In this document: positions 6,484 through 11,896 of the stretch, piece by piece | How the letters are laid out: every line of letters starts with the position of its first letter | Numbering within the stretch: the first letter of the stretch is position 1 | Assembly (NCBI GenBank): GCA_030372335.1 | Contig: JAUDCW010000030.1 | Origin: JALCOL01 sp022649665 | Lineage (GTDB): Bacteria; Bacillota; Bacilli; Lactobacillales; Enterococcaceae | Length of the DNA: 11,896 nt | Direction: 5' to 3' (one strand) | The notes under the pieces: model-generated | The model's input: only the letters and a program-made list of their open reading frames with translations | What the model was told of the DNA's origin: nothing | The model's database searches: none | Translations under genes and position numbers: made by a program

Positions 6484-6498
6484 AGAGAACGCTAACAA
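6470..6498 (-). promoter_or_regulatory. Promoter of the MFS exporter gene
   Basis: On the minus strand TTGTTA (6493-6498) and TAGAAT (6470-6475) are 17 bases apart, and TG one base before the -10 makes it an extended -10 promoter. Transcription would start near 6463, giving an untranslated leader of about 45 bases. Confidence 0.65.
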
Positions 6499-6625
6499 TC
6501 TAATTCCCAAATATTTATTATGGAGATAAAATCGTATTTTGAAGAATCAGCTCGCTGAGATTTTTTAAATGCTTCAAGATCCTTTTAAAAAGAAGACCCT
6601 ATGAGTTGTTGCTATGTTAAAGTGC

Positions 6626-6670
6626 AAAAAAACGCAGAATCAGGGATCGATCCCATATTTGATTGATCCC
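6626..6670 (-). terminator. Possible terminator overlapping the end of the lipoprotein gene
   Basis: GGGATCAATC (6661-6670 read on minus) pairs with GATCGATCCC (6643-6652) with one mismatch. Seven T follow on the minus strand (A at 6626-6632), but ten bases separate stem and T-run. The stem uses the last codons of the lipoprotein. Weak candidate; no better terminator is visible in the 220-base gap. Confidence 0.3.
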
Positions 6671-7641
6671 AGTTGAATTTCGCCAGATGACTTCATATGT
6701 GAAGTAGTTGCGCGCAGTGCTTCCTCTTCGGTCATCCCTTCAACTTGGATTTTATATAGTGTGAGCGACATGCCGTATTTATTCACAAAATCAGTTAAAG
6801 TATTCGGCTCACTGTCAGCTTTTTGAGCGGTTTTGTCAGTGCCGTCAGGATTCAAGCCGGTTGCTTCATAAAATGTACCCAAGATGCTTTGATAATTTAA
6901 TCCTTTGTCACGAGCAATATAGAATAGTAACGTACCAGGATCGCCTCCGCGCTGAGCCTCGAGACAATAGGTATCCAGTTGTTTGTCAGAAAAAGCAGAA
7001 TTGTCCAAACCTGCTTGTGAAATTACTGTTCGATAGGCGGAAAGAGTCGCTTGATCAATTGATAATAGCGCCGTTTGCGATTCGTTCGTTTCGATTGTTG
7101 ATTCCGCAACACTGGTCGCTTGACTGGATGTATTTGTTTTTTCTGATGGGGGTGTTTTTTGAACTGGCGAAGACTTCATCATTGCACTATTCAAGGTAGT
7201 ATTTTTTTCTTTTGTCTTTTTATAGGGGATAAGAGTAATCGAATTTGAACTGTCTTCTTTAGATTTCATACTGATGTTCTTTTTCTTTTTTTGAATCGAG
7301 TAGTCGCCATTGAGATCTAAATCTTTATTTTCCAAATGGATAGTTTTGCCATGTAATGTGTATTTCACTTCAAATTTTATACTTCCCAGCAACTGTTTAC
7401 TGAATTCTTCGCCGATTTTTTCCCAATCATTTTCGGCGCTGGATTTCATTTTTGAGGGATCCAGCGAAAGCGTCATCGTTTTGTCTGAAAAAGAGGCGAT
7501 TGCGGAAATCTCTTCCGACTTTTCTTTGGTTTCAAAAACCCAATCGTGAGCTTTCAAATCTTCTTGCGTAACTTTGTTTGTGCACCCGGCAAATATAAAC
7601 AATAAGCCGAGCATAGATAAACCCCAAAATACTTTTTTCAT
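6640..7641 (-). CDS. Predicted two-domain lipoprotein of unknown function
   Basis: A 333-residue exported lipoprotein. The N-terminus has K2-K3, a hydrophobic stretch and the lipobox F-A-G-C with lipidated C20, so it should be anchored to the outer face of the membrane. Residues 21-150 form a mostly beta-like, lysine-rich domain (DWVFETKEKSEE, ASFSDKTMTLSLD, KFEVKYTLHGKTIHLENKD). Residues about 150-195 are a Ser/Thr/Pro/Gln-rich linker. Residues 195-285 look helical (ATLSAYRTVISQAGLDNSAF, YCLEAQRGGDPGTLLFYIARDKGL), and a short tail ends GSIKYGIDP. I do not recognise either domain. I start at ATG 7639-7641, which has AAGGAGG 5 bases upstream and begins the signal peptide; the open frame runs to 7698 but lacks a ribosome binding site there. 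It is transcribed alone from its own promoter. The beta part recalls small membrane-anchored stress lipoproteins, but that is only a resemblance. Confidence 0.8.
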   Translation of the reverse strand: MKKVFWGLSMLGLLFIFAGCTNKVTQEDLKAHDWVFETKEKSEEISAIASFSDKTMTLSLDPSKMKSSAENDWEKIGEEFSKQLLGSIKFEVKYTLHGKTIHLENKDLDLNGDYSIQKKKKNISMKSKEDSSNSITLIPYKKTKEKNTTLNSAMMKSSPVQKTPPSEKTNTSSQATSVAESTIETNESQTALLSIDQATLSAYRTVISQAGLDNSAFSDKQLDTYCLEAQRGGDPGTLLFYIARDKGLNYQSILGTFYEATGLNPDGTDKTAQKADSEPNTLTDFVNKYGMSLTLYKIQVEGMTEEEALRATTSHMKSSGEIQLGSIKYGIDP

Positions 7642-7696
7642 ATTGTCCTCCTTAGATTTGTTTTTCCGCAAAAAAATAAAAAGCATTATTACATTC

Positions 7697-7725
7697 ATTA
7701 TGGATGCGAATCGCTAAGCAGGCAA
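7697..7725 (-). promoter_or_regulatory. Promoter of the lipoprotein gene
   Basis: On the minus strand TTGCCT (7720-7725) and CATAAT (7697-7702) have the ideal 17-base spacing and match the -35 and -10 consensus at 4/6 and 5/6 positions. The leader would be about 50 bases. The terminator at 7836-7879 insulates it from the gene upstream. Confidence 0.55.
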
Positions 7726-7835
7726 CCGCTTTTGCAAATTCGCCAAAAGACCTGCAATAAACTGTGGAAGTCAAAGAATTCGGCAATAATGAAAACCATT
7801 TTGCGAATACTAAAAAGTATGTGTGAGATAAATCG

Positions 7836-7879
7836 AAAAAAGCACAAACAATCAGCTGTACCGATTGTCTGCACTTTTT
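7836..7879 (-). terminator. Terminator after the PLD-ATPase gene
   Basis: On the minus strand GTGCAGACAATCGG pairs with CTGATTGTTTGTGC around a short loop, with a few wobbles, and continues into six T (A at 7836-7841). It begins a few bases after the stop at 7882. The + strand also runs into five T (7875-7879), so it may work both ways. Confidence 0.8.
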
Positions 7880-7881
7880 GT

Positions 7882-10122
7882 TCATTCATTTATTCGTCTT
7901 TTTAATTTTTGAAAAAGTGAAGTCTTCAGATATGGATTTGGGATATCGATCCATTCAAAAAATAAGGAAGCTTCCAATTCGATATCGAGACCGTCAGCGG
8001 AACCGTGGATAACTTTTGGTGAGAGCGCTTTTCGGTAGATGATCGACGGTTTCGTTTCGCTATAGCGCATCGGCAGATTTTCATCAAGACTGACGATTTT
8101 GAAAATCAAGCGGTCAAACTCTCTGTTGTAGTGAAAATCCTCGTGACTAGAACCCAAGAACAATTTCCGCCATTTTTCTTGATTTGATTCCTGTGAATCA
8201 TCAAAGCGGCTGGTCGGAAAATAAATTGGCAGCGGCTGATCCAGCATTTCATAGTACTCTTTGAAAACTTTTCTGGCATAATGGAGAAAGTCGACTTTTC
8301 CTTTTTTGGGATAGTTTTCCCAGTCAGTCCCCTCGGTGCTCAGTTTTCCCGCTAAACGAAGAATAAAATCTTGATAAAGATCAGTCGTGATGAGCTCCAA
8401 AAGATCATTGTAAGCTTGGTTGGTCTCGGGGCGGAGTTCTTCATCAAAAGGCTTATCGATCCGCAAATAGTAGCTGCGCCGTGCCGCTCGCTCCGGCAAG
8501 GAATAGTTGTCAGTATTTGTGGTACCGATAAACGCTGGAGAAGCTTTACTCGATTGCCCTTCTTGATTGGTGATCGCAACAACGAGCTCTTCGCCGTATT
8601 TGTCATTGCTGAAAAACTCATTAGGAATCTCATCGACCAAAAGCGGATAGACATTTTCTTCCAGCATCCAGTCCTTCAGCTGATTGACGATTTTTGATTT
8701 GCGCCGATAATCATCATTTTGAACGATCAGATCATAATCCATAAAGGAAAGATTTTTTGCTGAGATCGCAGTCATTTTAGAAAGGATCCGTAGAAGACTT
8801 GATTTTCCGGATCCAGAATTTCCACCTAGAAAGAGAAATTGCGGAATATCATGTCGCTCCTCGACGTTTCGTCCTTGGCTTTTGATTTCATAAAGAAAGG
8901 GAGCTGTGAAAACATAAAGAATCGCCTCGAAGATCCGTGAGCCATACTCTGGTTCATAATTGATCGTATATTTTTCATAATTTGTGATCAGTTGATGGAT
9001 CGTTTTTAGGCTGAAACGAATCTGTTCAGCAGTCGCCCTTTTCCCAAAAGAAATCGTCTGCTTTTCATCAAGACCGTCGTGGATAAATAAGCCTGATCGA
9101 CCGCTGGCAAAATCCCGTTGGTCGGGAAAAGATCCCATCAGTGGACGCTCCGGTGTATTAGGACGCGCCGCCGCTTGGGTAACTTTGACAGCTAATTTTT
9201 TTGTGATATTTTTTTTGATCGTTTTTGCCGCTGCAAATTTTGTTTCTTTGCTGCGAGCGGAAATCACCTCTTTTGAAAGCGAGTAAACAGTTTCGGTTAT
9301 GGCAGTCTGCCGCTGCTTTTCTTGGACAACCGCTTCTTTTAATTCGGAAAGCTCTTTGATTTCTGCTGGAACGGTTTGTGGCAACAGTCCGAGTGACATT
9401 TTTGCTTGGACATCTTCGATTTCATTGAAGAGCTGCTCTTTTCTGAATTGGTCAAGATCTTTTTCAGAAAGGAGAACGACTTCCTCTGCGACGAGCTCCC
9501 CATCTTTTTTTTCTGTTTTAGCGGTCGTCTTAAAAATTTTTTCTGGGAAATAGGCAGTAGTGACCGGCCGCAGATCATCATCAAATCTTTTTTCAAGCGC
9601 GGAAAACATTGATGCATTATCGTCAAAGATCAGGATTTCCTCCATTTGGCGATAATGGTTATTAAAAGCCTGTTCAGAAAGATTGGCAGAGCCCAGAATC
9701 ACTCTTGTCTTTGAACGATCTTCATTCCATAATAGATAAAATTTGGAGTGGATCACATAGCCAATGGTCGGACTCCACATTTGGAATTTTTTCGTTTGGA
9801 AAGCGGTGCGAGTATCTTGCGAAAGATCTTTGAATAGCTTTACTACCTCATCTTCTAAGACTGCCGCGATTGCCTTTTCATATGAAATACGGGTGATTTC
9901 ATCACGGGCACGCGCTTGATGATTTCCTTCGGGGATGCCGATAACGATTTCCAGCGTTTGAAAATCTTTTAAATACTTATTCATGAATCGTGGCGAGGCA
10001 GAATAAGTAACTCCGCAAAAGTGCTGATACTTTTGTGTATCGAAAATTTCTGCGATATCCAGGGTTGTTTTTTCCCCATTCAATAAAATGTGGGTATTCG
10101 TCACTTGAAATAAACTATCCAT
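7882..10122 (-). CDS. Phospholipase D-type nuclease domain fused to a P-loop ATPase
   Basis: This 746-residue, apparently cytoplasmic protein has two enzymatic parts. Residues 1-195 form a PLD-superfamily domain with one HKD-like motif: H125 and K127 (IHSKFYLLW), then GSANLS with N147, and E161/E162. The Asp of the classical HxKx4D is W132, but His, Lys, Asn and Glu in this order are the set used by Nuc/BfiI-type nucleases, which dimerise. Residues 195-320 are charged and helical (linker or coiled coil). Residues about 385-600 are an ATPase: Walker A GNSGSGKS (434-441), Walker B LLVDE (494-498), sensor-like TTN (534-536) and arginines R545/R548/R549. The last 140 residues are unrecognised. 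The likely activity is ATP-gated DNA cleavage, as in defence or repair; substrate and role are unknown. I chose ATG 10120-10122 because CAGGAGG lies 5 bases upstream and a -10 box lies inside the longer frame. Monocistronic, with its own promoter and terminator. Confidence 0.85.
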   Translation of the reverse strand: MDSLFQVTNTHILLNGEKTTLDIAEIFDTQKYQHFCGVTYSASPRFMNKYLKDFQTLEIVIGIPEGNHQARARDEITRISYEKAIAAVLEDEVVKLFKDLSQDTRTAFQTKKFQMWSPTIGYVIHSKFYLLWNEDRSKTRVILGSANLSEQAFNNHYRQMEEILIFDDNASMFSALEKRFDDDLRPVTTAYFPEKIFKTTAKTEKKDGELVAEEVVLLSEKDLDQFRKEQLFNEIEDVQAKMSLGLLPQTVPAEIKELSELKEAVVQEKQRQTAITETVYSLSKEVISARSKETKFAAAKTIKKNITKKLAVKVTQAAARPNTPERPLMGSFPDQRDFASGRSGLFIHDGLDEKQTISFGKRATAEQIRFSLKTIHQLITNYEKYTINYEPEYGSRIFEAILYVFTAPFLYEIKSQGRNVEERHDIPQFLFLGGNSGSGKSSLLRILSKMTAISAKNLSFMDYDLIVQNDDYRRKSKIVNQLKDWMLEENVYPLLVDEIPNEFFSNDKYGEELVVAITNQEGQSSKASPAFIGTTNTDNYSLPERAARRSYYLRIDKPFDEELRPETNQAYNDLLELITTDLYQDFILRLAGKLSTEGTDWENYPKKGKVDFLHYARKVFKEYYEMLDQPLPIYFPTSRFDDSQESNQEKWRKLFLGSSHEDFHYNREFDRLIFKIVSLDENLPMRYSETKPSIIYRKALSPKVIHGSADGLDIELEASLFFEWIDIPNPYLKTSLFQKLKRRINE

Positions 10123-10170
10123 GTTGACCTCCTGACTTGCAGCTTGCCGGCAGTAGCTCAATTCATCTTT

Positions 10171-10176
10171 ATTATA
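10171..10176 (-). promoter_or_regulatory. TATAAT -10 box of the PLD-ATPase gene
   Basis: A perfect TATAAT on the minus strand, with TTGGAA 19 bases upstream (spacing longer than ideal). RNA would start near 10164, about 42 bases before the chosen ATG and downstream of the alternative ATG at 10188, which supports the shorter protein. Confidence 0.5.
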
Positions 10177-10221
10177 GCGGGATTTCATTTATTTTTTCCA
10201 AAAAAATGAAGAAATGAAAAC

Positions 10222-10268
10222 AAAAAAGTATCAAACAATCATTTTGAAATGACGGTTTGATACTTTTT
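10222..10268. terminator. Terminator after the HxlR gene, symmetrical
   Basis: GTATCAAAC and GTTTGATAC form a perfect stem extended by A/T runs on both sides. Above a small mismatch, TCATTT pairs with AAATGA. It lies two bases past the HxlR stop and runs into T on the minus strand (A at 10222-10227). The flanking T-run on the + strand (10264-10268) makes it potentially bidirectional. Confidence 0.85.
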
Positions 10269-10270
10269 AT

Positions 10271-10612
10271 TTATCGTTCTTGTGCAAGGTGATGCTGGTA
10301 AGCTTTTCCCCAATCACAAAGCGATCGGAGTACGGGAATCAGTGTAGTGCCAACAGTGGTAAAGGAATATTCGACATGCGGAGGATTTTCAGGATATACG
10401 ATCCGCTGAATGATCTGCAGGTCAGCCAATTCTTTCAGCTGGGCGGTCAAGGTCTTTGTGGTAATATCGCCGATTTGCCGCTGCAGCTCATTAAAACGGA
10501 TTCCTTTGTTTTGATAGATCCGCCAGAGGATCGATAATTTCCATTTTCCAGCGAGAATATTGATTCCAAGATCCATGGGGCAAGTTTCGCTTGCGGTGAT
10601 CGACTTAGCCAT
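10271..10612 (-). CDS. HxlR-family winged-helix transcriptional regulator
   Basis: This 113-residue regulator has the full HxlR pattern: an N-terminal CP motif (C11-P12), DLGINILAGKWKLSILWRI (14-32), the HTH region RFNELQRQIGDITTKTLTAQLKELADLQII, and the wing IVYPENPPHVEYSFTTVG, ending in a dimerisation helix. Proteins of this family (YodB, CatR, HxlR) act as dimers, and several sense quinones, aldehydes or other electrophiles through the conserved N-terminal cysteine, which is present here; a second cysteine is C99. I start at ATG 10610-10612, with AAGGA 8 bases upstream; the frame runs to 10645 but upstream ATGs lack a ribosome binding site. It is divergent from the amidohydrolase across 151 bases, so that gene and its own gene are the likely targets. 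Confidence 0.88.
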   Translation of the reverse strand: MAKSITASETCPMDLGINILAGKWKLSILWRIYQNKGIRFNELQRQIGDITTKTLTAQLKELADLQIIQRIVYPENPPHVEYSFTTVGTTLIPVLRSLCDWGKAYQHHLAQER

Positions 10613-10650
10613 TTGCCTCTTCCTTTCCATAAATATCCATATCAAAAAAG

Positions 10651-10678
10651 ATACTTTGTATGAAAAAAGTGCGTACTT
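10651..10678. promoter_or_regulatory. Possible operator sites between the divergent genes
   Basis: Two short symmetric motifs lie in the divergent spacer: ATAC-TTT-GTAT (10651-10661) and AAGT-GCGT-ACTT (10667-10678). Both are of the size bound by dimeric winged-helix repressors. A TATTAT (10689-10694) could be the -10 of the amidohydrolase promoter, which places the motifs around its -35. No strong -35 is visible. Confidence 0.35.
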
Positions 10679-10763
10679 GTTTCTTTCGTATTATAGAACT
10701 ATCCTTTCAACATCACAAACGATATTGCTTTTAGCATGGTCAGATGAAAGGAAGTCTTGCGAC

Positions 10764-11561
10764 ATGATTATTGACAGCCACGAACACGTCATGCTCCCAG
10801 CAGCAGATCAAGTGAGAGAACTTGAAGCGGCGGGAGTCGATCAAGCGATCTTATTTTCCACTGCACCGCATCCGGAAAAAGCACAAAATTATGCGGAATT
10901 GAAAGCAGAAATGGCAAAATTATACAAAATACTTGCAGGGGCGAATAATAAAGAAGCAAATATTGCTCGGATGAAAAAAGGGAATCAGGAGCTTCTTCAA
11001 TCGATCAGGGCATTTCCTGATAAATTTTATGGTTTCGGGTCAATGCCGCTGGGACTCACAGCTGAAGAAATGAATGGCTGGATCAGCGAGGATATCGTTG
11101 CCCATGGTTTGAAAGGCATCGGCGAATTTACGCCGGGAAATGATCAGCAAATCAAAGAGTTGGAGCCGGTATTTCAGGCGTTGACGAACTTTGATCGTTT
11201 GCCGATCTGGGTGCACACGTTTAATCCAGTGACTTTGGCCGGATTAAACGATTTAATAGCATTGACTAAAAAATATCCAACCGTTCCGGTCATTTTTGGT
11301 CACAGCGGCGGCTACAATTGGCAGACACTCTTGGATTTTGCCGAAACGGTCGACAACGCCTATATCGATACTTCAGCAACTTTTTCAACATTAGCAGCGC
11401 GGATGTTGATTTCGGAATTGCCGGAAAAATGCCTATTCAGCTCAGACGCACCATACGGCGAACCGCTCTTGAATAAAGAATTGATCGAATTTGTCAGTCC
11501 TTCAAAAGAAATTGCTGATCGCGTGCTTGGAGAAAATATTGCTGAGCTGCTGCGTCTTTAA
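10764..11561 (+). CDS. Amidohydrolase-2 family metal-dependent hydrolase (TIM barrel)
   Basis: This 265-residue cytoplasmic enzyme carries the metal-ligand set of the amidohydrolase superfamily in order: H6-x-H8 in DSHEHV after the first strand, KGIGEF (117-122), H151 in WVHTFNP, H180 in FGHSGGYNW and D228 in FSSDAPYGEP. The short length and absence of N- or C-terminal add-ons match the amidohydrolase-2 (PF04909) group, which includes decarboxylases and lactonases acting on aromatic or cyclic acids. The substrate here is unknown. The open frame reaches back to 10560, but ATG 10764 is chosen because AAAGGAAG lies 9 bases upstream and the barrel starts directly with IIDSHEH; a longer start would overlap the divergent HxlR gene. 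Pairing with an electrophile-type regulator suggests a role in removing a reactive small molecule, as inference. Confidence 0.88.
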   Translation: MIIDSHEHVMLPAADQVRELEAAGVDQAILFSTAPHPEKAQNYAELKAEMAKLYKILAGANNKEANIARMKKGNQELLQSIRAFPDKFYGFGSMPLGLTAEEMNGWISEDIVAHGLKGIGEFTPGNDQQIKELEPVFQALTNFDRLPIWVHTFNPVTLAGLNDLIALTKKYPTVPVIFGHSGGYNWQTLLDFAETVDNAYIDTSATFSTLAARMLISELPEKCLFSSDAPYGEPLLNKELIEFVSPSKEIADRVLGENIAELLRL

Positions 11562-11580
11562 AAAAATGAAAATACATGAG

Positions 11581-11684
11581 GAGGCTGGGACAAAAGTGCC
11601 CAGCTTATTTCCAAAGAAGCTTCTTTTGAAGCGCCGTTTTTTCGGAAACAGGAGCTGTGACATCACTAAGGTCGCAGCTTTTTT
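11581..11684 (+). repeat. Multi-hairpin intergenic repeat of the GAGGCTGGGACAAAA type
   Basis: The block begins 20 bases after the amidohydrolase stop. GCTGGG/CCCAGC (11584-11589, 11599-11604) forms the first hairpin. TTTCC/GGAAA (11608-11612, 11644-11648) encloses GCTTC/GAAGC (11619-11623, 11628-11632) and CCG/CGG (11634-11636, 11643-11645). The terminator at 11653-11684 closes it. GAGGCTGGGACAAAA blocks recur between genes in enterococci and relatives from memory; only one copy is in this window. Any reading frame through it is a by-product. Confidence 0.6.
11653..11684 (+). terminator. Rho-independent terminator downstream of the amidohydrolase
   Basis: AGCTGTGAC (11653-11661) pairs with GTCGCAGCT (11671-11679) over nine positions with one wobble, a nine-base loop and six T. 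It is the clear end of the amidohydrolase transcript. Confidence 0.85.
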
Positions 11685-11896
11685 GGTGTGGGAAAATCTG
11701 CTGAATACATCGTAGATATGTTATGTCATTTTTATCACTGGTTTTTAGATACTTAAAAATATTTTAAAAATATATTTAATATATGTTATTTATATTTATT
11801 TTAAAATAAAAAGAAACAAATTATCATATCTTTGATCAAACATTGTCACGATTTACGGTCATTATAAATAAAAAAACGAATTAAAAGTATAAATTC
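11685..11896. other. AT-rich stretch without a gene
   Basis: No reading frame of note on either strand. Bases 11755-11815 are nearly pure A/T, of the type that bends and melts easily. Near the edge TTGTCA (11844-11849) and TATAAA (11864-11869) resemble promoter boxes, but the 14-base spacing is too short to trust. It may be the upstream region of a gene beyond the window. Confidence 0.4.

Noticed and set aside
7652..7889. Two overlapping minus-strand open frames (63 and 77 codons) upstream of the lipoprotein
   Set aside because: Both start inside the terminator of the PLD-ATPase gene and overlap the lipoprotein promoter; neither has a ribosome binding site.
9339..9626. Open frames on both strands inside the PLD-ATPase gene
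   Set aside because: Low-complexity Ser/Lys/Phe-rich shadows of the charged linker region of the real gene.
10560..10763. N-terminal extension of the amidohydrolase back to 10560
   Set aside because: It overlaps the HxlR gene, has no ribosome binding site, and the barrel begins naturally at 10764.
11491..11715. 74-codon + strand open frame at the end of the amidohydrolase
   Set aside because: Overlaps the amidohydrolase in another frame and then reads through the hairpin repeat and terminator.

Overview
The window comes from a low-GC Gram-positive bacterium, most likely a lactic acid bacterium of the Enterococcus type. The signs are strong AAGGAGG-type ribosome binding sites, AT-rich spacers, a tyrosine integrase paired with a DUF3173 protein, and a hairpin repeat near the right end that opens with GAGGCTGGGACAAAA. 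The genus is an inference, not a measurement.

Left part (1-4312, all + strand): the right-hand end of an integrated mobile element. It carries a restriction-modification cassette in the order controller (XRE, cut by the window edge), HNH endonuclease and cytosine-5 DNA methyltransferase, closed by a clear terminator. A 400-base spacer with nested inverted repeats follows, then a promoter, a DUF3173 protein (probable excision or integration accessory factor) and a tyrosine integrase that overlap by one base.

Junction (4313-4870): no intact gene. It holds the probable attachment region, a UUCG-loop terminator, a short direct repeat and a frameshifted C-terminal remnant of a second integrase pointing the opposite way. 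Two unrelated integrases therefore end on the same short stretch, as expected at an integration hotspot. Just beyond lies a candidate small RNA of about 215 nt on the minus strand, with a TATAAT -10 box and its own strong terminator.

Right part (5171-11561): ordinary-looking chromosome, mostly minus strand. A 12-TM major facilitator exporter has its -10 box inside a perfect 13-bp-arm palindrome with a Fur/PerR-type 7-1-7 core. Next come a two-domain lipoprotein of unknown function with its own promoter, and a 746-residue fusion of a phospholipase D-type nuclease domain to a P-loop ATPase. Last is a divergent pair, an HxlR-type regulator facing a small amidohydrolase. The final 335 bases hold a multi-hairpin repeat/terminator and an AT-rich stretch without a gene.

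The observations most worth following are the PLD-ATPase fusion, the HNH endonuclease with two cysteine-pair sets, the opposed integrases on one site, the candidate small RNA and the Fur-family box. None is proven to be a new system from sequence alone.
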